64,000 bases of DNA, taken from contig NC_135554.1 of the NCBI RefSeq assembly GCF_964340395.1, positions 8,498,975 to 8,562,974 on the forward strand. The letters are read 5' to 3'. The notes under the pieces are model-generated. The model saw only the letters and a list, made by a program, of their open reading frames with translations. It was not told the DNA's origin and ran no database searches. Both the position numbers and the translations under genes were made by a program. Every line of letters begins with the position of its first letter. Positions within the stretch are counted from its first letter, which is position 1. Source of the stretch: Glandiceps talaboti. Taxonomy: Eukaryota; Hemichordata; Enteropneusta; Spengelidae. Below, in pieces: positions 51,256 to 64,000 of the stretch.

Positions 51256-53760
51256 GCCAATGGTGTCAATGTATCACTATTGAAAATAAAAATTAAATGT
51301 CAATGTAGTATTTATCGTTGTATGTCTGTTTTGTGTCACGTGTGACAATTCATGGCGTTATTCTTCATTATGTTGTGGTTGTTACACACATCCTGCCCTT
51401 TATATGTAACCCTTTGCACAAAATAGTCTTACTGTCTCCATAGCTAGATATTTAAAACAAAGCCATTCTTAAGAAACGCTATTACTTGAAAATTCATTTG
51501 AACACATGTTACTCGGGTTTCTCTTACACCCCACGAGCTGTAACTTCTAGTCAGTACATTAATAAGTCACGTTGCTGATGAGAGGCACCACCTAATACAA
51601 GGATATCTTGAAAATGAAATTCTAAGGGGAAACGGTATCAGCTCACGCTAAGAAAAGTCCACATAACAATTGCTTTGTTTCATCTCAAATTCCTCCCCCT
51701 GTTTATTCAGCTAAGTGATGTATTATTGAACCCAAATTTACATCAATCAGTTCGTATTCGTTGGAAATGATGTCATCTCCTATTTCAATTTAATGACATC
51801 ATAGTATTAGTAAGAGATGTTTGTGTCAACATATTGTGAAACTGTTGTCACATTGAGTTCTCCATCTGCTCATTATGGATAGTGGGATTGTCAACACCAT
51901 TGCTTTCTGTCAACACTATATCATATCGAGACGTGTTTCCATGTATTAAACAAGATAGAATGTCTCTGAATTAACCATAACACACTTATTCAAAAGTTAG
52001 TCGTTGTCAACTCTCCTGCGTCAACAGAAGTGACGAGACTTCAATTAGACCAATATAAAAATAGTGTGTGATCGACCCTAGTTTAAGCCGCCGATCCTCA
52101 AAATATTTTACACCTAAAAACGTAAAAGTATGACAATTTACTTCTATTTCCCTGGAGATTTGAATCAGCCTATAACAGCACAGTCTGCATATTGTGTTTG
52201 TCCACTTCTGAATCACACAATTGTCTTCATTTACTTCTTTTACACCTCATCAACTGTTACAGAAGTATTGTGACCAACCAGTATTTTGTCTTCAAGTACT
52301 TATAAAAAAAATAAAAATGTAAGATAAAATAAAATCTCAACCTACCTACCCTGTTTTCTGAGGTCATGTTACAGGAAACAAACATTTTTATTTGGTGTAT
52401 TATGAGTTATATTTTTTTAAACAGAGCATAAATTTGTGTAGTTTCGTAAAATAACCAATAATATACCATATTTAAGAAAAAGATGATTTTGATCTACGTC
52501 ACACATACAGTGTATATAAGGTATCTACTTTCCCACAAATTACAATCGGTTATGACTTGCTCTAGTGTGTTCTACTTCTGAGTGTTAATCCCTGCACTTG
52601 TGCTGTTTGATTATGATGCATCGATTTGGCGGAAAACATCTGATATATGATCTTTAAGTTACTCACAATTTAGAATAATTATTTAGTTTTAGTTTTAGAA
52701 GAACATCATGTACATGTCGACTCTATCAGAATTGAAATCGCTTTGCTGACTATACGTATACAAAATTAGTCAATTGGATTCATGGTCGTATTGTAAACCG
52801 AAGTATACGTAATCTCTCCATAATTAGTGTTAAAATTTCCAACATTTTCCAACATACTTGTCATCGAGAAACTCTCGGTAAAACATGGAAATGACACGAA
52901 AGCTATACTTAACATGTACTTATGGTTTATTGATATATACTTGTGTATTTGTAACATGCCCTTCGAAAGTGGATGAAGTTTGGTTCGTTTTTGCTTGCCA
53001 ACTGCTTATGCTACAACACCGTCGATGTTCTGAATATCGCTATTACACTTATGAATCGCAGAGATGTTGGTCGAATAAAAACAGATGTGGGGTTGTTGCC
53101 ACTTCAAGGTACATGTGTCAGAAGAAGGCAGCTCTTTGTAATAATTGTTTATATAATGTGTTGACTGTCTGGAACAAAATCATTACAAGAGCCGTCAATG
53201 TGAGATTATTGAAAATATACTCACGTAGCTATATAACGTTAAACACCTCAGTCTTGTTCATATCGTCTACTGACTCAGAGTATGTTTGTATCGACAGTGC
53301 CTATTTAATAAACCCTTACTTCGATCGATTGTTCTCAGGGGCGTTATAAAATGCCGTGAGCCACTGTGTGGTAATTACTTCATTACACGTGATACGGCAG
53401 CCCACAAAACTCAAACTTAACTTGTCGTTTGGATTAATTATGCACAATCTCACATGGCCATCACTTCATTGCGCCCACATTTCTTAATTTTACATCAGTA
53501 GCCGTGAGTCGGGCACAGAAAACACAGACTTAACTAAAGACACTTAAATGTAAAAAAAATACCTTAAAGTAATCATTTCATGTAGAATTAACGGAAACCT
53601 TTCCAACTAAATTCTCGCCCAATGGGTAACTTTGAATGTATTATCAAATCTTTCCGATCAGCCAGTAATGTAGTAAAAGGGTAAACTACATACGAGACGA
53701 TATACGTAACTGGAACCGACGAGGATGCTACGTTCATAGAGGATTCGTAATAATATATAG
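51256..53760. other. Upstream region of the receptor gene, no supported gene
   Basis: It must contain the receptor 5' UTR and promoter, but no clear core element could be chosen. Copy 2 of the 47580-47775 repeat is at about 52220-52400. A plus-strand 154-codon frame (52885-53349) starts with a hydrophobic leader but has no recognisable domain or splice context. Confidence 0.4.
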
Positions 53761-53764
53761 TAAT

Positions 53765-54735
53765 GACTTTTATTTCATAAGAAAAGGGGTGATCCTGTTA
53801 GGTGCAACTTAATCTTCCCAGAGGCCCTAAAGTAAATGTATACAATACAACAAAAACAAGGTAATGCAAATAAATATTGAAAAACAATAAAAAGGTTGAT
53901 GATAAAAACAAGAGTAAAAGAGATAATACTACATAATCACAGACAATGTAAAAGGTTAAAGATATTCAAATATTAAAGTATGAATTTAAAGATTTTTTGA
54001 AACGAGTTGAGTTCGTAATACTGATAAGATGAGAAGGTAAATTGATCCAAAGTTTGGAGCTTTCAAAACTAAATGACCGAGTAAACCGACGACGTGGCAA
54101 GTGGAAGTGGCAAATACAAAAGATTGCTGGTGCAGGAACGGGTACTCATTTGATTACTTGAACTCCTTTTATGAAGGAGGTCAGAAAGGTACATTGGAGC
54201 AAGATTATGTAGACATTTAAAAATTACAATATACTTGTTAAAAAGAAATATCTTTTCTAGTGGTAAAATATGAAGTCGTTTAAAAAGATCAATACTGGAA
54301 ATCCCTTTGGATTGCATTTCCATGGTAGAGATATTTAAAATTAGTCGAATTGTGCGCTTCTGAAGTTTATATAATTTGTCAATATCACTTTTACTTGCAT
54401 GAGACCATATGTTGCAACAAGTGTCAGAAAAAGGCTGAATGTAACTAAAGGAGAAACGTGTTTTAGATACATCTAAGTATTAGCAATATGACGAAGAGCT
54501 GCAATATTAGAATATACTTTAGCATGCAAATGTTGACAATGTGAAGTCCATGAGAGTGAAGAGTCAATGATAAGTCCGAGTGATTTTTCAACTTCGCTGA
54601 GTGAAAGAGACGCGTTGTTATAGATACCAGAAAAGGAATTGGGCAACGAAAGATTTTTCAGGGGGAATTACCATAGCTTTAGATTTGTAACCATGAATGT
54701 CTTCAAAATACCAAGTTTGGAACCGTGAGAAGTAA
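53765..54735 (-). pseudogene. CR1/L2-like LINE ORF2 3' fragment
   Basis: Read on the minus strand from about 54735, frames interrupted by shifts and a stop give SLSEVEKSLGLIIDSSLSW, AALRHIANT, then SFSYIQPFSDTCCNIWSHAS, KLYKLQKRTIRLILN, LHILPLEKIFLFNKYIVIFK and LHNLAPMYLSDLLHKRSSS. This order is the RT C-terminal region of CR1/L2-type LINEs. The element is 5'-truncated and has decayed. It belongs to a different subfamily from the copy at 19553-19905. Confidence 0.88.
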
Positions 54736-54772
54736 ACAACATGCCAAGCTGTAGACGATTGACGATGGCGTC

Positions 54773-54955
54773 ATGAATCTACAAGTGTAGTATTTCAAAA
54801 GATAGCATGTCTGGAAAACGATTGTCCCATGACGCCCTGTTGTTTCAATTCTAGATAAGATGGAAGAGTGTGATGAATCTACAAGTTTAGTATTTTAAAA
54901 GATACCGAGCCTGAAAAACAATTGTCCCCATGGCGTCATTTTGTTTCAAATTCAC
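54773..54955. repeat. Two-copy tandem duplication, period 101 bp
   Basis: tgaatctacaagtgtagtat at 54773 recurs as tgaatctacaagtttagtat at 54874. Both units continue into aaaagata...caattgtcccatg and a ttgtttcaa end. Confidence 0.8.
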
Positions 54956-54959
54956 AGAC

Positions 54960-56690
54960 TCTCATTACTTGTAAGCGTCATTTTGTAATTCACATATTGT
55001 CATGTTATCTAAAAATGTGATGTCCTCATCACTAAAATCTCTTATTCTCAGGAAAAATGATAGCAATAACTATTGTGATGAGCTAGCGTAAATTTATAAA
55101 ATCACGTCTAAACTATTGTCTTGACGCCAATGTGAGCCATTGCAATAAAGATATTCCTTTCTCTAACTGGGTGTTTGGCGACATGTCTAAACAGCGTCAT
55201 GTTTGCACCCAAACACGGTAAGTACAAATTCATGACAGTATAACCACGGCACTGACTTTACAGACGTAATACGTATTGGAGTAGTTCTATATGTTTTCTA
55301 TATGCTGATGGTTAGCATATTCTGATAGTTAGTCTGATTTGTGTAAATATGTATTATACCTCACACAAGCCAAGTTGAACGCGTTTGGACAAAAAGTATG
55401 GTATTTGTACACTGTTTTATGCCACAAAAACAAGTGCCAAGGATAGATGTCAAATCCTTCAAAATCAACATTATTTTTATAAGATTTTTATAGGTATTTC
55501 TTGCGGGAGGTACATATATAATTATATATACCCAAATATTTGCAATTATTCAGGCGGAAATACTTGTAACCTTAACAGTTGTGTTAGTACTCTTCTTATG
55601 ATTCGTAGTAACAAGCTTAAGGTAACAAGCTAAGTACGGCATTAGCATTTTTCTCGGCTGATGTACGACAAAAAAACAAACATCTAATAACCATGGGAGG
55701 CAGAAAGGGACCTCGCAATGGCGCAAAAGACATCGCAGTATTATTAGATTCATGTAAAATCGGTGATCCCGGAAATCGCTGGATGCCAAAAAACCTAATG
55801 TAACACACATCATACGCTTTGATGCATTCGCATCAAGATTCGAATTAAGATTTCCTTTCACCAAATGCGTCAGTTTGCAATTCACAAAAAGCATTCATGA
55901 TTCATTGCATCGTCATTAGTGATATCTGTTATAAAATATACTCAATGGTTTTGTACAAATTACACAAAAGCACTGACTTTTAATTATATTTGTACAAGGC
56001 TGAGCGACGTCTTTTTTCAGACTTTTCCTTTAAAAATTTAATATCATGCAGCATCGATGAAAGAGCTTTGCTTTTTATAATAACTGAAGTTTAGATTTTT
56101 AATGTACTATCTTCTATCTTATGTATATTTCAAGTATCCACGTGGCACGTAATCCCCATCAATAATTCTGCGGGATCCTTTTTATTCTGATTCCATCAAC
56201 TATTTTATATAAGTTAAAATTCAGACCACATAACATGTCAACATTAATTAGTTTGAGTGTCCTGTTTTTAAATTTTCTTATGTCATCATCAGCTCGTGTC
56301 TGTTATTTGTTTATTCTGTCTCACGTTGCAATATGCTTTTAACAATACACTTTCAGTAAAAACATTTCATGCCTTATTTCTGTCTCTACTTAATGATCGG
56401 CATATTATGCGTTTAACTTATCAACACAGTGTTCTCACGTTATTGATTTCTTTATTTCTAATTACTTTTCTTTTCAAATGTAAAAAGTTTATTAGACATG
56501 TTTACAATTTGCACTGTTTATTTAAATTATGTAAAAGCTCACTGCATTCAATATTAACGATTTCCCTAGCTTGTTTTCATTTCGTGAAATTCTATATTTT
56601 CTGCCTTTCGGCCTTACACCAATAAACACCCAATTCATCGTTCAGTTAATTGTTTTCAAGATTATCATTCGCGTATCTGCATGTTTGTGT
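54960..56690. other. Intergenic, nothing recognised
   Basis: No convincing exon, RNA gene or repeat array. A short frame MSKQRHVCTQTR followed by gtaagt (about 55182-55218) looks like a first exon but has no partner. Confidence 0.4.
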
Positions 56691-56741
56691 ATCTGTCTGT
56701 GTATGTCTATGTCTATGTCTATGTCTATATGTGTGAGTGAG

Positions 56742-56777
<36 letters not shown>

Positions 56778-57006
56778 CGTACGTACGTACGTACGTATGT
56801 ATGTATGTATGTATGTATGTATGTATGTATGTCCGTGTGTCTCTGTGTGTGTAACTACGTATAAAACGGTAAATTTATAACATATTCAAGCTCACATTTT
56901 TGTTTTGATTTATTTTTTCCAAGTAATATCAATTTACACATTCCATCACAAAACTGAGTGAACATTTAAAAGTTAACATACATACATACATACATACATA
57001 CACACA

Positions 57007-57058
<52 letters not shown>

Positions 57059-57117
57059 TACATACATACATACATACATACATACATACATACTTACATA
57101 CATACATACATACACAC
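56690..57117. repeat. (TG)/(ATGT)/(ACGT)n and (ACAT)/(AC)n microsatellites
   Basis: Two arrays, about 56698-56850 and 56978-57117, roughly mirror images of each other (GTAT then ATAC), separated by about 130 bp. Confidence 0.9.
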
Positions 57118-57119
57118 CT

Positions 57120-58925
57120 GCGCGCCGAGACACACACAGGGACACACGCAAGAAAGAACCTATGAAATGAAATAGATTCCATTAACAGATTAATAATCAG
57201 TCAATGAGTGCAAACAAATCATTATTGATTCATTAAATCTGGTTTTGAACTCTACACATTGAATGAACATGAAATGAGACATTATTCAACACAACTTAAA
57301 ATATTACACACTTTCACACATTTCAATCAAATTTTAGGGATATCTTTCTTAGATGGACAAAGTGTTTTTAACTGATCCTTTTGTCAGTCCTGTTTTCGTT
57401 TATTAACTTAAGATAATACCTGCGATACATCCTTTGTATTAGTCATTTCCAACAGACAAATGGGAATTTCCATATGCAAATCGGAGAAATAGGGACTGAG
57501 TTGAGAGAGGATAGAACTCAGAGTAGGTCGTGTACGTTCATCATAGATCGTGTAGAGGACAGGATAGATAATGCAGTGAACAACAAATGATATATGAATG
57601 TTTATTCTACGATCTTCTTTTGCATACTGTAAGCCAATCAGTCAAAATACGTTATCACATCACACTTCCGGAACGCATCCAATTTGTTGACAGTCGTTCA
57701 CAGCCGCTAGTTTTCTGCGTGTGTTTCACTAAATTTGCCAGCCATCCCGAAAATATCAAGATCTATGGTTTCTATAATGTTACAATATATCCTTAGTGAT
57801 TGGGGAAAGTAATTGTCATTACTATCAAAAGAATAATACGGAAGAGTGTATTCATCTACTCATAGACGTGTGCAATGTTGTTTGTGATATATTGGGAAAG
57901 TGTTCCCATCACACGAAGTAGCGTTGCCAAGCGACAAAACAACGTTTGGATCGAGGTTGTTTTTCATTTCGATATGGGGTTTAATTTTCAATATGTCGTG
58001 AAGTGATTATAATGATGGTATTTAATTTTTAATTTAGTTAAGTTCCAGCATCTCTGGTTAAATACCAACGTTTCTTACATTTGAAATATTTGCAGAGGTC
58101 TGGGGGAGTGTTCATGTAATTGTAATTTGTCAGTCTTTTGAATATATTACGATTACTCGTGCTTGCAATTTCGACCTTTATGAAATTGATTAAATCATTC
58201 TTACAAGACCCGTTTTATTTTAATAAACCCCAAAAATCTATATAAAAAAGACAATCGTACACGAGTCAGAGTTTGGTGAATCACTATAGGATAGTTGGAC
58301 TTTTTCTAGTATTACCGAGCCTGCACGTAATGTGTTTTATTTTCTGACGAGGTAATAAAAACCCACCTCTTTCAACATCATATGAATAGCAAGGGATTTT
58401 TGTCAAACAAACCATAGTACTTCATAATCACATTTTAAGACTACTCAGTTAATCTGTTGGTAATCTGTACATCCAGGTTTTACTAATACCATTAATTCTG
58501 CCTCTTCCATATATAAAATAAATCCTCTATTACTACTCGTAGAAGAAAGATTACACTTCGCTGCTGATGGCATGTATTGAAAGATTAAATTTGACTTTTA
58601 TAATGTGATGCTATAATTCTTCCTTTTATTATTCTTTTTTTTTCAAAAACAATCCCCTGAACATGAAGTGATGTATTACAGTTGATGTTTCGTGTATTAT
58701 ATCACAAAGTAAATACGCATCAGGAGACTACCGATATACTTTCATAATATGAGCAATATATAAACATACATCGAAGCAGATTATCCAGTCACTTCTCGAC
58801 CAAACACTCATCGCTTATAACGGTCTCGAAGTGTACAATATTATGTGCTAATCGAGAATAATGTTAACCCATGTACTCGTTACCTTCAGAGTGTTTATTT
58901 TACTCTATAACTGCTATGGGAAGAC
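57120..58925. other. Intergenic, nothing recognised
   Basis: AT-rich unique sequence. Open frames are short and have no motif. Confidence 0.45.
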
Positions 58926-58931
58926 CCAGTC

Positions 58932-59484
<553 letters not shown>

Positions 59485-62480
59485 GGTGGCTAATTTCATT
59501 TATTGCGTCCTTTGCTAAATCAAACTTTACATTTATGTATTTTCTTTGGGTCACACCAGACCACCAGGCTAAATCATGCCCACTCCATTAGACAGTCAGT
59601 TCTCCTGTGAATGCTTGAGTCATTGATATCAATTACCACGTGTTTCCCATATGGGGAAAATGTCTCATTACTAATTCATTCAATTGAAAGTGGCCCGGAA
59701 ACGCTGTCTTTTCAGGTGTATTTCAATAATATATATTAGTAGTAGCGTATTTTATTTCCCATTATTAATAACTATTGAGACTGAAAGTGTGTCACATTTA
59801 ACTGAATTGCGTGAAATTTATCTACGATATTTAAAACACAAAGAATGAAGACTGTGTCTAAATATCGAGACTTTAAATAGGTCTAATATCACTTTGAAAC
59901 CTAATATCATGCTTCCAGGGCCTTGGTCGGTATATGTAGATACTAATTGGGATAGAGAAACATTTGGGATATCGGAAAAGATGGGAGGGAACAAGATTGA
60001 AAATTGAACATTGAAACAATAACATCGACGACTACAGAAAGGGGTAGGAAGAATGGGGTACAGCTACCGCAAGGGGGGGGGGGTAGAAGAGGTGGATGAG
60101 GGACGCTGAGAGATGTATTCAAGACTTGTCTGTGGCACAGTTTCTTCTAGTTTGACGAAATCGCTTAAGCTTTACATGACCAAATGATACACGTTTATGA
60201 ATACTAATGCTCACACACAGCAAAATTACACTATCATTACCTTCTCGACTAATGTACTATTCAGTGCAATTCTATACACCGTTACTATTACCATTTCGAC
60301 GACGTGATAGATGTATTACGGTATTAGAATGACACAGCGAGTGTTTTTTATCCTAAGTTGACATAAAGACGATTTACTATCAAGTAATTTACCTCTACAG
60401 TAATTCTAGCTTCACATCACGACATGTTAAGATCATTGCACTGGCATCATGATTCTCAGTACAAATACTCAGTTCTGTCGAAAACAACTATCCTAACTAC
60501 GAACTACAGGCAATATATACATTTTCATTTTGATTTACATTTCAAACGCTCTTGGTATCGTTAGTTTTACGTCATCAGATATGGGTGGGATGATGAACAC
60601 CTTGAATTGTGACGTCAGGTCATACACCTGTCTCATCACGACCGCCTGAAACACACACTATAACATACATCTCGTGGAATTTCCCTAAAAATGTCTAAAA
60701 CTGTATATTTTGATAGAAAGAGTACAAGCCCATTCATGATCAAAACATGTTATTCCGAACCCTTATTTGCGAAGCACAATATCTGTTTTACCAAAAACAC
60801 TGGGCGTAACCAGAAATTCAAACAGTGCCTGGATTATTTAAAAACCGCAGGGTTTAACCATTAAGTCAATTAACATCCGTCGAAGTCAACGTTAACATGG
60901 AATGACTATATAATTACTTTCTGGTTCCAACAAACATCATTGTATTCAAATTCAGAGAATACTCTATTTTTGGAAAATGACGTCAGAAGTAAGAAAGGTG
61001 GACATGACTAGATTCTATAGCCGATGATCTGTTGAATGGAAAGTACGTGAATCTATAAATGATCAAGATTCGGGTTTTTAAAAAAAAGAAAATAGCTTTG
61101 GCGGATGTAACTGAGCATCAGTTATATTCTTAGGCTGTATTGACCAAGGGAACAGATATAGCACGACTTTTCCTGTATACATACCATTATAGACGAATTT
61201 ATCCATAATCGAACAGAAAGCAATTGTTGCATTACATCAACTCCCAAAAAGGTTGTAAAAGAAGGATATTTGATTAAATTTGCAATTTGTTCAATGAACC
61301 TCAAGCGAACACAAACGAGAATTACATAAGTAACGTTAAAACATACTTGTGTGTCTTTCCGAAACCCTTTTAGCAGATTTTTGGGCAAATTTACAAATGG
61401 GAAAGTTGGATACCTTTTGATATATTTGATGTGCAAGTTAATAAACAGTCACTGTGATTCAAATCAATTTAAACACTTAAACTGTACAACTATTATCAAA
61501 CGTTACCATTGATATATGGAATTATGTCTCAGGTCCGTCAAAAAACGTCAAGCAAGAGCCTCCCTACAAGATTATACATCTAAAAAATTCGACAATGTTT
61601 TAACCTGTTAATGATCATATTAAATCTTCTCAGGAACTTTGATGGTTCGCATTTTACATTAGTAACTGATGTAATGCTACATATCACTCGTGGCAAAACG
61701 CAAACATTATTCGCTGCAATGTATACGACTGACTGGTAAAAAAAATAATTGACTGATTATTAATTAAGCTGATTATTAAAATAATAAAAGTAAGGACAAT
61801 GAATTAGATTAAATGATTATCCTTTGTCCAATGAATTCTAATAATCATGTCGATCAGCGGCAACCAATCAATGTACCGTAGACAATCGTCTTTAAAATAT
61901 ACAGTTATCGTATAAACTAGAGAAAAGAATACGTTTTGAATACTCACATACTACAGAAAATCTCTGCTGTCTCAGTTCTGTAGAGAATATATACAGCTAT
62001 CAGGTGTTCTCTCGTGAGCGACTACTGTCTCGTGTTTATTAACGAATGCCGATGAAACTCTGTTAAAAGGTCTAAAGTATGCGTTTACATTATTCCTCTG
62101 GATGGCGGATAACATATTCATTATTTTAATACATCCATGCGCAACACGAAAATAGTTCTACGAAACATCACAGCTAGCTCTCTTTCGCGATTAAATGATG
62201 CCTAGTAATTGCAATATGACATTTCCTCGATCGACTGCGAGTTGAAATGTGTTTTTTTAGTGTAACTTTAAATTTGACAATCGTCTGTTCTAAATTACTG
62301 CTCAAGAAATTAAGAACTAGACTGTACACAATTGTGTGATGGGTAAAAGAAGGCGTTGTGATGGGGAACTTTTCTCTGATATATCATTAGTTAGACCTTT
62401 GACAGACAATGCGTGCTGTCCTTAAACAGAAATACTCCAAGCCATAGGATAAGCATGTATTCATTGCTATCATCTGAACG
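59485..62480. other. Intergenic, nothing recognised
   Basis: 3 kb with no exon, RNA gene or repeat array I can support. A G run lies at about 60075-60083. Confidence 0.45.
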
Positions 62481-62483
62481 CCT

Positions 62484-62523
62484 ACATACATACATACATA
62501 CATACATACATACATGCTGCAGG

Positions 62524-62559
<36 letters not shown>

Positions 62560-62631
62560 TAGACAGACAGACAGACAGACAGACACCTACCTACCTACCT
62601 ACCTACCTACCTACCTACCTACATACATACA

Positions 62632-62660
<29 letters not shown>
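62484..62660. repeat. (ACAT)/(CAGA)/(CTAC)n composite microsatellite
   Basis: Four successive tetranucleotide blocks: acat, caga, ctac, acat. Confidence 0.93.
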
Positions 62661-62662
<2 letters not shown>

Positions 62663-63373
62663 GAATGTTATAACATGCAAGCGGTTCAACTTAGTACAGA
62701 GTGTTGAGCTATTTGGGTTACTGTTAGTTTAATACGAAGCACATTATTAAATGAAAGTGCAGTGATGCATGCATAGATTTCTCTATCCGAGCGATGTGGT
62801 ATGGACACAAAGTAGAAGAAAGCTTGGCATTACATTCAATCTGTTACCATCTGTGGGCTAACACTTTACTTGATAAATATATTTATATTCTTAAATCTGA
62901 ATATGGTAGCCCCTCGAGGACAATCTCATGACCCCCAGGAATTGTAGAAACGTTGCTTCTGTGAGAAACCCATCGCATTAGCTTTATCGACATTCTGCTA
63001 AAGTTATCTTGATAATACAATAAATGTGTTTCGCCGGACAGGATTATAATGAAATATTTATTCTCCTATGGAATAACATGATAACACAAATCTCAATTTC
63101 TTAACAGTACAACATTACACATTATTTTTTTCTATTTTCATAATTATATGAATAAGTTGGTTTTTTCCCAATTTAGAAAGAAGACTTGCCTCGTTTTTGG
63201 TGTGATTAATAATTTCAATAGTGGAAAATGGTGTGATAATTAATGATATCATCCTGAGAACTGTTTTTATCGAGTAATACTGTACCTTCGTATGTGTAGT
63301 TGAATGTACATTGATATGCGTTCGTACGACGAAAGCTACACATCCCAAGTTTTTAATACCAAACCTACACATG

Positions 63374-63417
<44 letters not shown>

Positions 63418-63482
63418 TACATACATACATACATACATGCATACATACATACATACATACATACATACATACATACATACAT
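63374..63482. repeat. (CAGA)n then (ACAT)n microsatellite
   Basis: About 45 bp of caga followed by about 65 bp of acat. Same block order as part of 62484-62660. Confidence 0.93.
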
Positions 63483-63729
63483 AATCACGCTTATTTTATA
63501 TTGCAGGCGTATTGGGTTCTTTTTGGTGCGTGCGAATATTAGAACTTTTCACACGTATAACCGTTAATCTCGCTCGGTTGTCGTTCTATTCCATAAAATT
63601 CAGATATAATTAGGTGTTTACCTATTATGGCTTGCATTTGAATACCTTGAAAAAAAGAATTTTTATTCAAAACGTCGGATTACATCTATTTATTCGGACT
63701 GTCTCACAAGTTCCTTATGCATTTTTTCT

Positions 63730-63765
63730 ACATACATACATACATACATACATACATACATACAT

Positions 63766-63822
<57 letters not shown>
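63730..63822. repeat. (ACAT)n then (AC)n microsatellite
   Basis: About 52 bp of acat and 38 bp of ac. The rest of the window end (63483-64000) shows nothing recognisable. Confidence 0.92.
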
Positions 63823-63823
<1 letters not shown>

Positions 63824-64000
63824 CTCATATCGCAAAAGATAGCTTCCCTTTATATGTTGAACTATTTACGTTCAATTAAGAAAAGTAATATCAAATTGAG
63901 GTGGGAGTCCATCACTTACCGGATATTTATTGAATGTGTCTGCCTCTAAGTATTGCAACACTACTGGGAATAGGTTAATAAGTCATCACATGAATTTAAT

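Noticed and set aside
52885-53349. 154-codon plus-strand frame with a hydrophobic N-terminus
   Set aside because: No recognisable domain, no splice context and codon content typical of chance in AT-rich DNA; one such frame is expected in a 64-kb window. Kept only as a note.
55182-55219. Possible first coding exon MSKQRHVCTQTR followed by gtaagt
   Set aside because: Good donor but no downstream acceptor exon with coding character within the window.

Overview
This is an intron-rich, AT-rich animal genome segment. GT-AG introns, 72-bp LRR exons, phase-1 extracellular-module exons, CR1/L2-like LINE relics, MITE-like inverted repeats and many long microsatellites suggest a marine invertebrate bilaterian. 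I cannot fix the phylum: amphioxus, hemichordate/echinoderm and lophotrochozoan all remain possible. Three protein-coding genes are supported. Their exon joins were worked out by eye and every join keeps phase.

Region 1 (about 1-20.8 kb) is a head-to-head housekeeping pair. ORC1 lies on the minus strand: 14 coding exons, 14318 down to 1106, 979 aa, with BAH, acidic disordered, AAA+ and winged-helix parts. PRPF38A lies on the plus strand: 9 exons, 14708 to 20737, 347 aa, with a Prp38 domain, RS tail and RAKLG-type C-terminus. The start codons are 389 bp apart across a shared promoter that carries a 16-bp palindrome, an E-box and a ZNF143-like motif. The same pair is adjacent head-to-head in vertebrates. 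ORC1 introns carry two partial copies of ORC1 exons: an 87-88 bp tandem array that includes a splice donor, and a decayed copy of part of the large exon 5.

Region 2 (20.8-24.6 kb) is a convergent intergenic region with the PRPF38A poly(A) signal, an (ACAT)n tract, a LINE-type tail and a nested inverted-repeat element.

Region 3 (24.6-51.3 kb, minus strand) holds the main find, a 37-exon gene for a giant chimeric receptor of about 2200-2330 aa. From the N-terminus: signal peptide, EGF, calcium-binding EGF, fucolectin-type F5/8C (FTP), EGF, calcium-binding EGF, C-type lectin (CTLD), two small Cys-rich modules, CUB, an unrecognised beta-rich region, CUB, CUB, CTLD, CTLD-like, seven LDLa, LRRNT plus five LRRs, and a relaxin-receptor/GRL101-like 7TM. 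Two further in-phase exons encode part of a protein-kinase fold with degenerate catalytic motifs. I infer a lectin/LDLa/LRR-sensing GPCR with a pseudokinase tail. If the last two exons are skipped, the stop codon sits directly behind the 7TM exon.

Region 4 (51.3-64 kb) has no convincing gene. It contains a LINE 3' fragment (53.8-54.7 kb), small tandem duplications, dispersed repeats and a 550-bp polypyrimidine tract at 58.9-59.5 kb.
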